Shown here piece by piece: positions 25,478-33,329 of a DNA stretch of 64,000 nucleotides. The stretch is from NCBI GenBank assembly GCA_965278945.1, contig OZ257128.1:248001-312000 (forward strand), in the 5' to 3' direction. The notes beneath the pieces are model-generated. The model saw only the letters and a list, made by a program, of their open reading frames with translations, was not told the origin of the DNA and did no database searches. Both the position numbers and the translations under genes were made by a program. Every line of letters starts with the position of its first letter. The stretch's first letter is position 1. Source of the stretch: UBA10649 sp965278945 (GTDB lineage Bacteria > Actinomycetota > Actinomycetes > S36-B12).

Positions 25478-26481
25478 GGCAGACGCGAGCCGTCATCCTC
25501 GCCAGCCGCCCCGGGCGAACCTTCGTGTCGTCGGATCTGTCGGTAGGGACGATCGACCTACCCGAGCTCACGCCGGGCCACGCGCTCGTGCGCAACCAGT
25601 ACATGAGCCTTGACCCGTCCACCCGTGGGCGGATGGACCCGGGGGAGAAGCAGTACACGACCAACTTCGAGATCGGCGGTCCACTCGACGGCTCCGCAAT
25701 CGGAGTCGTGGTCGAATCCGCCTCCGACGCACTTCCTGTCGGCGCGACAGTGCGCCATCGCCTCGGCTGGCGGGAGCTCGCGGTTGTCGACGACTCGGTC
25801 GTCACGGTCTGCGATCTGGAGAAGGCCCCTGTCACTGCGTGGCTCAGCTCCATGGGGCAGACCGGCTTCACCGCGTACGCAGGATTGCTGCCCGTGGGCA
25901 ATCTCGCGGCGGGAGAAACTGTCCTCGTGTCCGGGGCCGGGGGAGCGGTGGGCAGCATGGTCGGCCAGTTCGCCCGACTCCTCGGGGCCGGGCGAGTCAT
26001 CGGCAGTGCGGGTGGAGCCGAGAAGTGCGCCTGGCTGCGCGACGACTGCGGATTCGATCACGTCATCAACTATCGCGATGAGGACTTCGCGACCGAATTG
26101 CCCGCAGCCGCACCCGACGGCATCGACTTGTTCTTCGACAATGTCGGCGGCTGGCAGTTCGCGGCCGCGCTGCACAGCATGCGCATCCACGGTCGCGTCA
26201 GCATGTGCGGTGCGGTCTCCAACTTCGGCACTCAGGAGCAGCCGTCGACGGCGGTGCTCATCGAGGCCGTGCTGCGCCGCCTGACGATCAAGGGCTTCAT
26301 CGTTCGCGATTTCGAGGACTTGCGCCCGGAGTTCGAGGAGCGCGTGTCCGGCTGGCTCGCAAGCGGGGAACTGATTGATCGGGCCACCGTGTATGAGGGA
26401 ATCGAGAACGCGGGAGCGGGTCTGGAAGGCCTGCTCTCCGGGGCGAACCTGGGCAAGGCCCTCGTCCGGCTCTCGGACTGA
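25474..26481 (+). CDS. NADP-dependent MDR oxidoreductase (zinc-free, PTGR/CurA-like)
   Basis: 335 residues. PGHALVRNQYMSLDPSTRGRM near 30-50 is the signature of the leukotriene B4 dehydrogenase/CurA group, and GAGGAVGSMVGQFARLLG the NADPH fold; no zinc-ligand cysteines are present. FFDNVGGWQF also matches. Such enzymes reduce the double bond of alpha,beta-unsaturated ketones or enoyl compounds. The GTG start overlaps the stop of the small gene upstream; the longer open frame upstream overlaps that gene and is not used. Confidence 0.88.
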   Translation: MRQTRAVILASRPGRTFVSSDLSVGTIDLPELTPGHALVRNQYMSLDPSTRGRMDPGEKQYTTNFEIGGPLDGSAIGVVVESASDALPVGATVRHRLGWRELAVVDDSVVTVCDLEKAPVTAWLSSMGQTGFTAYAGLLPVGNLAAGETVLVSGAGGAVGSMVGQFARLLGAGRVIGSAGGAEKCAWLRDDCGFDHVINYRDEDFATELPAAAPDGIDLFFDNVGGWQFAAALHSMRIHGRVSMCGAVSNFGTQEQPSTAVLIEAVLRRLTIKGFIVRDFEDLRPEFEERVSGWLASGELIDRATVYEGIENAGAGLEGLLSGANLGKALVRLSD

Positions 26482-26494
26482 AGGAGGCAGCGCC

Positions 26495-26890
26495 GTGGCC
26501 ATCGAGGTAGTCGATCCCACCCTTTTCGCGTCGGTCGACCCGGTCGCGTTGCGTGGCTCGTCGTGCTCGGGCTGCGGATCGCAGGTGTTCCCGGCCCTGG
26601 CTTCGTGCCCCGTGTGCTCGGGAGTCGACGTGTCCGATGTCGTGCTCCCCACCACGGGCACGGTGTGGTCGTGGACGACGCAGCACTTCGCCCCCAAGGC
26701 GCCGTTTCGAACAGACGAGTTCGCCCCGTTCAGCATTGGCTATGTGGACTTGGGCTCGATCATCGTCGAGGGGTGGCTGGTCGGCAAGACGCAGTGGTCG
26801 ATCGGGGAGCAGGTCCGGCTCGTGCTGGCCAAGGCCTGGACCGAGGGCGACCAGACCGTTCACACCTTCGGCTTCGAGGCGGTCCAATGA
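26495..26890 (+). CDS. DUF35-type Zn-ribbon/OB-fold acyl-CoA-associated protein
   Basis: 131 residues. A rubredoxin-like zinc ribbon with Cys24, Cys27, Cys38 and Cys41 (CSGC, CPVC), then an OB fold (TGTVWSWTTQHFAPK to the end). GTG 26495 follows AAGGAGG at seven bases. DUF35 proteins partner with the thiolase-like gene that follows, as in the ChsH2-Ltp2 aldolase, where they help bind the CoA substrate. The stop overlaps the ATG of the thiolase gene. Confidence 0.88.
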   Translation: MAIEVVDPTLFASVDPVALRGSSCSGCGSQVFPALASCPVCSGVDVSDVVLPTTGTVWSWTTQHFAPKAPFRTDEFAPFSIGYVDLGSIIVEGWLVGKTQWSIGEQVRLVLAKAWTEGDQTVHTFGFEAVQ

Positions 26891-28047
26891 CCGACGAGGT
26901 CTACGTCGTCGGCGCGGGCATGACCCCTTTCGGCCGCTTCGACGGACTCGACCAGGACCTCGCCGAGACCGCCGTGCGCGCGGCGCTCGCGGACTGCGGG
27001 CTCTCGTGGACCGACGTCCAGTTCGCGGTTGGCGGTACTAACGGCGAGACCAAGCCCGACAACCTCGTTGCTCGCATGGGTCTGACCGGGCTCCCTTTCG
27101 TCACCGTCAAGAATGGCTGTGCGACCGGTGGCGTGTCCTTGATGACCGCCCGCAACGGTCTGATCGCCGAGTCGTTCGACATCGCATGCGTCGTGGGCTA
27201 CGACAACCACGCGCGCGGAGCCTTCAACGCATCGCCCGCGCGCTACGGAATCGGCGACTGGTACGGCCAGACCGGAATGATGGTCACCACCTCGTACTTC
27301 GCGCTGAAGATCCAGCGGTACCTCCACGAGCACGGCATCGACGACCGCACCTTGGGCTACGTGTCGGAGAAGGCGTTCGAGTACGGGTCGTCCCACCCGC
27401 TCGCGTGGCGACGCAAGCCGGTGTCGGTCGACGAGGCGATGGACTCGGACATGATCAACGATCCGCTCACTCGTTTCATGTTCTGCTCACCGGACGCGGG
27501 AGCGGTGTCGCTGATCCTTGCGCGTGGACCGCGTGCATTCGACCTGTGCGACAAGCCGATCCGGCTGGCCTCGGTCGCTCTTCGCGGCCGGACCCCGGGG
27601 TCCTTCGAGGTCTTCTCGCCATGGCTGTCGCCCGGCGAGCGAACCAGTCCGTCGATCGACGCTGCCGCGGCCGCATTCGCCAATGCCGGCATCGAGCCCG
27701 CAGATGTGCAGGTCGCTCAACTGCAGGACACCGACAGTGGTGCCGAGATCATTCACCTGGGCGAGACCGGCCTGGTCGCGCACGGGGAGCAGGGAGCCGG
27801 GTACCTACGCGGCGACTACAAGGCAGGCGGACGCCTGCCGGTGAACACCGACGGTGGATGCCTGGCCAATGGCGAGCCGGTCGGCGCGTCCGGCCTGCGC
27901 CAGGTGCACGAGGTCGTTCGGCAGTTGCAGGGTCGCGCCGCCGGGCAGCAGGTCCCAGGCGGCCCGCGGGTCGGCTTCACTCATGTCTATGGCGCACCGG
28001 GTATCAGTGCGTGCACGGTTCTCATCTCAGACGGAGGCAAGTCGTGA
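26887..28047 (+). CDS. Thiolase-superfamily (lipid-transfer/SCP2-type) enzyme
   Basis: 386 residues. Nucleophile region VKNGCATGG with Cys78. The motif that is GHP in true thiolases reads NGEPVGASG (Glu330), and the late Cys lies in APGISACTV (Cys376). This Glu variant is common in actinobacterial lipid-transfer-type thiolases that act with a DUF35 partner, either thiolysis or retro-aldol cleavage of a side-chain acyl-CoA. Tight coupling to the DUF35 gene (4-base overlap) supports a complex. Stop overlaps the next GTG. Confidence 0.88.
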   Translation: MTDEVYVVGAGMTPFGRFDGLDQDLAETAVRAALADCGLSWTDVQFAVGGTNGETKPDNLVARMGLTGLPFVTVKNGCATGGVSLMTARNGLIAESFDIACVVGYDNHARGAFNASPARYGIGDWYGQTGMMVTTSYFALKIQRYLHEHGIDDRTLGYVSEKAFEYGSSHPLAWRRKPVSVDEAMDSDMINDPLTRFMFCSPDAGAVSLILARGPRAFDLCDKPIRLASVALRGRTPGSFEVFSPWLSPGERTSPSIDAAAAAFANAGIEPADVQVAQLQDTDSGAEIIHLGETGLVAHGEQGAGYLRGDYKAGGRLPVNTDGGCLANGEPVGASGLRQVHEVVRQLQGRAAGQQVPGGPRVGFTHVYGAPGISACTVLISDGGKS

Positions 28048-29297
28048 GCAACGTCGACTTCGAGCATCTCGAGGCATGGCGGGCCGGTGTGCGCGCATGG
28101 CTCGAGACCGTCGCCCGGCCGCGCAGCGAGGACGTGCGGGTCTGGGGCGAAGGCGATCCTGAGCTGGCGATCTTCAGGTCGATGACCCACGAGGAGGAGA
28201 CCGCCTACCTCGATCGCGTGCGCGACTACCGCCGCAAGCGATTCGATGCCGGGTACGGCGCCATCTCACTGCCCGAGGAGTTCGGCGGTGCCGGGCTGCC
28301 AAGCGTCTACTCGGTGGCCTTCGCCGACGAGGAACGAGCCTTTGCTGTCCCTCCCTCGTCGGAGATCATCTCCGTGACCACCGGACTGGTCGGCGCCGCG
28401 GTCAGCGTGTTCGGCACCTCGGAGCAGCGCGAGCGCTTCGCCGATCCGTTCCTGCGGACAGACCTATTGTGCTGCCAGCTGTTCAGCGAGCCGGGGGCCG
28501 GTTCAGACCTGGCCGGGCTGTCAACCAATGCGATTCGCGACGGCGATGACTGGCTGATCACGGGGCAGAAGATCTGGAGCTCCAACGCGCAGTTCTCCGA
28601 CTACGGCTTCCTGCTCGCCCGCACCAACCCAGACGTGGTCAAGCAGGCGGGCATCACCGCCTTCCTCGTCCCGATGGACCTTCCGGGCGTCGAGATTCGT
28701 CCGATTCGTCAGATGAGCGGTCCGGCAACCTTCAACGAGGTCTTCCTCGACGGCGCGCGCATTCCCGACTCGCTTCGCATCGGCGAGGTCGACGCGGGGT
28801 GGAAGGTGGCCCAGGCGACCCTGGGATTCGAGAGGTCCTCGTCAGGATCAGGGCACCGTCGCAAGGGCGGCACTGCCGCCGACGTCATCTCGCTCGCGCA
28901 GTCTCTTGGAGTCAGCAAGGATCCGGTCGTTCGGCAGGAACTGGCCGATGTGTTCATCCGCGCCCGGCTGCACGCGGCGATGGTGGCGCGCGTCGCCCGC
29001 GCGAATGCGGCCGGCGACAAGCCCGGTCCCGCAGGGTCGCTCGGCAAGCTCCTGTCCTCGGACAACATGGTGCGGATCGGGAACGCCGCGGCACGACTGC
29101 TCGGCAGTTCGATGGTCGCCGACACGGGGGAGTGGGGCCAGTTCGCCTGGTCCGAGCATGTGCTCGGTGCCCCCGGCTATCGCCTCGCAGGAGGCACCGA
29201 CGAGATCCAGCGCAACATCATCGCCGAGCGAGTGCTGGGGCTGCCCGCCGAGTATCGCGCGGACAAGGCACCGTTCTCCGAGCTCAGCAGGAACTGA
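28044..29297 (+). CDS. Acyl-CoA dehydrogenase (member 1 of a convergent pair)
   Basis: 417 residues. LFSEPGAGSDLAGLST is the FAD/substrate loop, ITGQKIWSSNAQFSDYGF the beta-domain motif, and GTDEIQRNIIAERVLGLP the C-terminal FAD signature. The N-terminal 60 residues are long and charged. In actinobacterial sterol side-chain routes, such enzymes work as heteromers of two unequal genes; the shorter gene 29304-30398 on the other strand could be the partner. Start GTG 28044 overlaps the thiolase stop. Confidence 0.88.
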   Translation: MSNVDFEHLEAWRAGVRAWLETVARPRSEDVRVWGEGDPELAIFRSMTHEEETAYLDRVRDYRRKRFDAGYGAISLPEEFGGAGLPSVYSVAFADEERAFAVPPSSEIISVTTGLVGAAVSVFGTSEQRERFADPFLRTDLLCCQLFSEPGAGSDLAGLSTNAIRDGDDWLITGQKIWSSNAQFSDYGFLLARTNPDVVKQAGITAFLVPMDLPGVEIRPIRQMSGPATFNEVFLDGARIPDSLRIGEVDAGWKVAQATLGFERSSSGSGHRRKGGTAADVISLAQSLGVSKDPVVRQELADVFIRARLHAAMVARVARANAAGDKPGPAGSLGKLLSSDNMVRIGNAAARLLGSSMVADTGEWGQFAWSEHVLGAPGYRLAGGTDEIQRNIIAERVLGLPAEYRADKAPFSELSRN

Positions 29298-29303
29298 AGG
29301 CGC

Positions 29304-30398
29304 CTACCAGTCGAGCAGTGCCGCGACGCGTTCGCGGTGGAAGGTCGAGTCACCGAGGAAGGCGGCGTCGTACCTGGCCCGGCGGAAGAACAGGTGCGCG
29401 TCGTGCTCCCAGGTGAAGCCCACGCCGCCGTGCAACTGGATGGTCTCGGCGGTCATCGCGATGTAGGCATCCGAGGCCCAGGCCTTGACGACCGAGGCAT
29501 CGAGGGCGAGTACGTCGGATGCACCCGACGTGACCCGCTCGATGCCCGACCGCGACATCTCCACGAGCATCAATGCATCGGCCACGCGGTGCTTGACCGC
29601 CTGGAAGCTGCCGATCTCGCGGTTGAACTGTCGGCGCAGCTTGATGTAGTCCAAGGTCATGTCGAAGCACTGCTGCGTTCCGCCGAGCTGATCGGCACCA
29701 ACGGCGAGCAGCGCGACAACCACGCCCTGATCGACGGCCGCGGACCCTGCTCCACCACTCGTCAGGGCAACCGCGGGCGCTGAGGTGAACGACACCGTCG
29801 CCGAAGGTCGAGAGAAGTCCAGGGACCGAAGCGGCGACACGACGGCGTCCGAGGCCTCGATCGCGAACAGGTCCGTTCCGTCGCCGGTCGTCGCCGCGAC
29901 AACGAAGAACGTGGCGGACGCCCCGTAAGGGACGAGCCGCACGGAGCCGCTGACGGTCGAGCCTTCAAAGGTGCACGAGACCTGCGCCGGGCTCCATGCC
30001 CCCTTCGTGTCCGTGATCGCCGCGCTTGCGATCTCCCCGGCGACGATCCGCTCGAGGTAGGGCGCAGCAGGCTCGCCGCACCCGGCGAGGATCTGCCCGG
30101 ACAGCACCGTCGTGGAGATGAAGGGAACGGGAGCCAAGGTCGCCCCCAGTTCCTCGGCGATGCCGAGGATCTCGACCAGGCCGCCGAGGCCGCCCACCTC
30201 CTCGGGCAGCCCGAGCCCGGCCAGGCCGATGTCCTCGGCAAGCAGGCGCCACAGGTCCAGGTCGACGCCGGTGCCTGAATCCTCCAGATCGCGAACTCGA
30301 GCGGGGTAGTCCGAGGCGGAAACAGCCGCGTTGACGCTGAGCCGGAACTCTGCGAGTTCGGCTGCGTCCAAGGTGCGCATGGGCAGTTCGCGGGACAT
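29304..30398 (-). CDS. Acyl-CoA dehydrogenase (member 2 of a convergent pair)
   Basis: 364 residues. An N-terminal helical domain (GLAGLGLPEEVGGLGG near 70-85), a weak middle domain rich in Ala/Ser without the usual SEPxxGSD loop, and a C-terminal helical domain with FNREIGSFQAVKHRVAD and TIQLHGGVGFTWEHDAHLFFRR. This shape resembles the partner subunits of heteromeric acyl-CoA dehydrogenases, where one subunit lacks part of the FAD site (inference). Start 30398 is preceded by a short gap; an extension to 30569 is not protein-like. Stops of the two genes are seven bases apart. Confidence 0.85.
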   Translation of the reverse strand: MSRELPMRTLDAAELAEFRLSVNAAVSASDYPARVRDLEDSGTGVDLDLWRLLAEDIGLAGLGLPEEVGGLGGLVEILGIAEELGATLAPVPFISTTVLSGQILAGCGEPAAPYLERIVAGEIASAAITDTKGAWSPAQVSCTFEGSTVSGSVRLVPYGASATFFVVAATTGDGTDLFAIEASDAVVSPLRSLDFSRPSATVSFTSAPAVALTSGGAGSAAVDQGVVVALLAVGADQLGGTQQCFDMTLDYIKLRRQFNREIGSFQAVKHRVADALMLVEMSRSGIERVTSGASDVLALDASVVKAWASDAYIAMTAETIQLHGGVGFTWEHDAHLFFRRARYDAAFLGDSTFHRERVAALLDW

Positions 30399-30597
30399 GG
30401 GGCTCCGTGGGTCTTTCCTTAGTGGACGAACAGTAAGCCTAGTCCTCGACGGTCGGTGTGCGGGTTGGTTTGGCTCCTGCCCGGGATTGGCGTTTTCCTC
30501 GCAATTTCGCTGCGAGTGTGGGGCGGGAGGAGTGTTTAGGGCCATGGAGGGGATCGTCGTCGTGACCAAAGCGTGATTCTCGGACTTCGCAAAATCA

Positions 30598-30613
30598 CTA
30601 GGACGTTCATGTA
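30598..30613 (+). promoter_or_regulatory. Motif C (CTAGGACGTTCATGTA) upstream of solute-binding protein 1
   Basis: Lies in the longest gap of the window (30399-30656), 59 bases before the start. Same motif at 32025-32040 and, inverted, at 20531-20546. GTGACCAAA occurs upstream of this copy and of the 32025 copy, at different distances. Nothing else structured was found in this gap. Confidence 0.5.
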
Positions 30614-30656
30614 GATTGGCCCCTGCTCTCCTCCGAATCGCCTGGAAGGCGGATCC

Positions 30657-31883
30657 ATGCGCAAGTCCATCGTCGTGGCCGTGATCGCTGCTGCGGCCCT
30701 GACCCTCGCCTCGTGCGCGATGCCCGCCGACGATCCCAACTACAACGCGGAAGCCGCCCTCACCGGCGATGATCCCTCAGCGGCGGCGTCGGAAGCGGCG
30801 GCGGACGCCGCTGCGCTCGACACGTTGCTCCTCGCGCCGACCTCACTCGGCGTCGAGACTCCGCTGTCGGCTCCGCCCGCGAAGGACGCGGTCATTATCA
30901 GCATCCTCAACAGCGGTCCTCTCGACGCTGTCGTCGGTGCCGCGATGGACGAGGCGGCGACGACCCTGGGATGGACCCACGAGACCGTCACGGTGGATTC
31001 CTCAGACCCGGCTGCTGCAGCGACCGCTTTCGATGAGGCCCTAGGCAAGAATCCGGCCGGTATTCACATCTCCGGGGAGTTCCTCGACTCTCTCACCGTC
31101 AGCCTGCCTGCAGCGGAAACGGCCGGAATCCCCGTCGTCTGCACCGGGTGCTCTGGCGAGCCGGCCGGCGGAATCACCGATACGAGCATCGACGGCACCG
31201 CGCAGAATGTCCAGTGGGGCGATGTGCTGGCCACCTACGTCGACGACAACCAGTATGAGAACGAGGACGCCGCGGTCCAGGTGTTCGTGCTGCCCGGTGG
31301 GGCCATCGCTGACTTCAACTCCGAGTTCGACACGAAGCTGGTCGACCTGTGCGTCGAGTGCCAGACGTCGCAGTCGATCGTCGACCCGACGTTCACCGAC
31401 CTCACGGACCCGGTGGCTATTGCCGAGTTCCTGAGCAGCGAGATGTCCATCAGCCTGGGCGCGTGGGCACTTCTGGATGCTGGATCGCTCGGCGGCGATG
31501 CCGCGGCAGCACTGGCAGAGGATCCCACTCTGCTCGCTCCCGTGACCGTCATCGGCCGGGCGCCATCCGCGGCGGACATCGCCTCTCTCGCGGCCCTCGC
31601 ATCCGCAGCGTCTCCGGCGCCGGTGGACCCGAGCCTTGGCCGGGACATGGACCAGGCGAAAGCGCTCCAGGCGTGGATTGCCCTACCCCTGCCCGTCATG
31701 GGCTGGCGGGTCATGGACCAGTTCGCCCGGATCATCGGCGGCGACGCCATCGAGACCGGACCGCTGCCAAGCCAACTGCTGACCGGTGCCAATGCGGCGG
31801 ACGCGGTCCTCGATGCCGACGGCAACTACATTGGCATCGCCGACTACCAGGAGCAGTTCACCACGCTGTGGGGGATCTCCTAG
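30657..31883 (+). CDS. ABC transporter solute-binding lipoprotein 1 (RbsB/LacI-type fold)
   Basis: 408 residues. Signal peptide MRKSIVVAVIAAAALTLASC with lipobox LASC (Cys20), then an Ala/Asp-rich linker and a periplasmic-binding fold starting at AVIISILNSG. The pattern of domains fits the sugar-binding type 4 class. Two CxxC pairs are present: CTGC (Cys162, Cys165) and CVEC (Cys232, Cys235); both recur in solute-binding protein 2 at nearly the same spacing. It probably delivers substrate to the ATPase/permease at 17063-19634, which lack a binding protein of their own. GGAAGGCGG precedes the start. A hairpin follows the gene. Confidence 0.82.
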   Translation: MRKSIVVAVIAAAALTLASCAMPADDPNYNAEAALTGDDPSAAASEAAADAAALDTLLLAPTSLGVETPLSAPPAKDAVIISILNSGPLDAVVGAAMDEAATTLGWTHETVTVDSSDPAAAATAFDEALGKNPAGIHISGEFLDSLTVSLPAAETAGIPVVCTGCSGEPAGGITDTSIDGTAQNVQWGDVLATYVDDNQYENEDAAVQVFVLPGGAIADFNSEFDTKLVDLCVECQTSQSIVDPTFTDLTDPVAIAEFLSSEMSISLGAWALLDAGSLGGDAAAALAEDPTLLAPVTVIGRAPSAADIASLAALASAASPAPVDPSLGRDMDQAKALQAWIALPLPVMGWRVMDQFARIIGGDAIETGPLPSQLLTGANAADAVLDADGNYIGIADYQEQFTTLWGIS

Positions 31884-31890
31884 CTCGCGA

Positions 31891-31912
31891 GTTGCTACTC
31901 GCGGGTAGCAAC
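31891..31912 (+). terminator. Hairpin after solute-binding protein 1
   Basis: GTTGCTAC (31891-31898) pairs with GTAGCAAC (31905-31912) around a six-base loop, eight bases after the stop. No T-run follows, so it may be a partial terminator or an RNA-stabilising structure. Confidence 0.5.
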
Positions 31913-31928
31913 TATCCCAAGGCGAACT

Positions 31929-31937
31929 CCAGTATCT
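31929..31937 (+). promoter_or_regulatory. Motif B (CCAGTATCT) upstream of solute-binding protein 2
   Basis: CTCCAGTATCT (31927-31937) is repeated at 33256-33265 (without the first C of context) and 33277-33285. It lies about 150 bases before the gene, so it would act at a distance or on a promoter upstream of motif C. Confidence 0.3.
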
Positions 31938-32024
31938 CAATTGTTCGATTTGCCTCCACTTTCCGAGTTCCTTGTGATTGCATACGGAAAGTGACCAGAA
32001 CGTGACCAAATTCGCTTCCTATTC

Positions 32025-32040
32025 CTAGGACGTGAATGTA
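32025..32040 (+). promoter_or_regulatory. Motif C (CTAGGACGTGAATGTA) upstream of solute-binding protein 2
   Basis: 62 bases before the start. Matches 30598-30613 and the inverted copy at 20531-20546 at all fixed positions of CTAGGACGTnnATGTA. GTGACC with 17 bases before CTAGGA suggests that the motif could overlap a -10 region. Confidence 0.5.
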
Positions 32041-32086
32041 CTTTTGCCACCTCGGCTTCTTAGGCCCTCAACTGGAAGAGAGATCC

Positions 32087-33196
32087 ATGCGCAAGTCCAT
32101 CGCTGCAGTCGCCCTCGTGGCCGCTGCCTCACTGGCCGTGGTCGGCATCGCGCCGGCCGCGTCCTCCGCACCCGCTGCCGTCCCGGCAGCCGACGGTGTG
32201 TCGGTCGCCAAGGCCATCGTGGCCAAGTACTCCAAGAACCCCACGAGCCTCGGAAACCTGACGCCGCTGCCTAAGGCTCCGCCTAAGGGCAAGTACGTCA
32301 TCACCATCACCAACGAGACCGACGCAGCCATTACCCTCAACCGCAACATCGTCGAGGGTGGCAAGTCACTCGGCTGGAAGATGGAGTCGCTGCAGGCCGA
32401 GGGCACCATCGAGGGTCAGCGCGCCACGCTCACGCAGGCCATCGCCAAGAAGCCCGATGGCATCGCGGTGTCCGGCATGGAGACCGAGTCCTACGGTGAC
32501 CTCTACAAGAAGGCCGCAGCAGCGGGTATCGCAGTCATCTGCTCGGCGTGCCTCTCGGCTCCCGGCAGCGGCCTGCTTGACTCGCACATTGCCAACGCCA
32601 AGCTCCTTGACCTGTGGGGCCAGATGATCGCGGCCTTCGCGGTTGCCAACACCAATGGCAAGGCGAAGGTGCAGCAGTTCGGCACCAGCATCTACCCGGT
32701 CCTCGTGCGCTACGACACGTCGTTCGCGAAGAACCTGAAGAAGCTGTGCCCGAGCTGCACGACGAAGTTCAACGAGCTTGACTTCGCCGGCATCCCCGCA
32801 CAGGTGGCCAACGTCTACAAGGCGAACCCGGGCACCAACTTCATCTCCTCTGACCTGGGCGACTTCTTCCCGGGCGTGCCGCAGGCACTGTTCACCGTTG
32901 GCGCCAAGCCGGGCTCGGCTCCGCTCATCGGTGGACTCACTGCAGGCAAGGGCAACATCGAGCAGCTCAAGGCCAAGGTGGAGAACGCCTGGACCGGCTA
33001 CTCGCTGCCGATCGTCGGCTACAGCGTGATCGACTCGTTCGCTCGCCTGTGGACCGGTGTTCCGTTCGCCAAGGCGGATCTGCCCACGCAGATCCTGACC
33101 CAGAAGAACGTCGGCACCGCGGTCTTCACCCCTCAGGGTGACTACCTGGGGGTCAAGGACTACAAGCAGCAGTTCGCGAAGCTCTGGAAGATCTAG
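32087..33196 (+). CDS. ABC transporter solute-binding protein 2 (secreted, no lipobox)
   Basis: 369 residues. Signal peptide MRKSIAAVALVAAASLAVVG followed by an APAASSAPA stretch that looks like a signal peptidase I site; no Cys is near it, so unlike its neighbour it is not a lipoprotein. The mature fold starts at KYVITITNETD and is RbsB-like. CxxC pairs CSAC (Cys152, Cys155) and CPSC (Cys221, Cys224) mirror those of protein 1. The first 20 bases of both genes and the bases just before the start are almost identical, so they are a tandem duplicate pair. It may be a scavenging or sensing binder rather than the transporter's own subunit. Confidence 0.82.
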   Translation: MRKSIAAVALVAAASLAVVGIAPAASSAPAAVPAADGVSVAKAIVAKYSKNPTSLGNLTPLPKAPPKGKYVITITNETDAAITLNRNIVEGGKSLGWKMESLQAEGTIEGQRATLTQAIAKKPDGIAVSGMETESYGDLYKKAAAAGIAVICSACLSAPGSGLLDSHIANAKLLDLWGQMIAAFAVANTNGKAKVQQFGTSIYPVLVRYDTSFAKNLKKLCPSCTTKFNELDFAGIPAQVANVYKANPGTNFISSDLGDFFPGVPQALFTVGAKPGSAPLIGGLTAGKGNIEQLKAKVENAWTGYSLPIVGYSVIDSFARLWTGVPFAKADLPTQILTQKNVGTAVFTPQGDYLGVKDYKQQFAKLWKI

Positions 33197-33210
33197 TCCG
33201 ACTAGCACCA

Positions 33211-33254
33211 CAAGCAGAAGGGCCCGGTACCCAAGGACCGGGCCCTTCTGCTTG
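33211..33254 (+). terminator. Strong hairpin terminator after solute-binding protein 2
   Basis: An 18-base perfect stem: 33211-33228 pairs with 33237-33254 around an eight-base loop (acccaagg). GC-rich, with no T-run. It insulates the transport genes from the Rieske promoter that starts directly behind it. Confidence 0.75.
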
Positions 33255-33256
33255 CT

Positions 33257-33298
33257 CCAGTATCTTTACTTGACGTCCAGTATCTAGTGGGGAAGAAT
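33257..33298 (+). promoter_or_regulatory. Promoter with tandem motif B repeats, upstream of a Rieske gene
   Basis: TTGACG (33270-33275), 17 bases, AAGAAT (33293-33298). CCAGTATCT occurs at 33257-33265 and again at 33277-33285, exactly 20 bases apart (two helical turns). The second copy lies in the spacer and belongs to CCAGTATCTAGTGG (33277-33290), a partial palindrome. Confidence 0.5.
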
Positions 33299-33329
33299 CA
33301 CCGTTAACCCTCATGAGGAGTCGCCCGCA

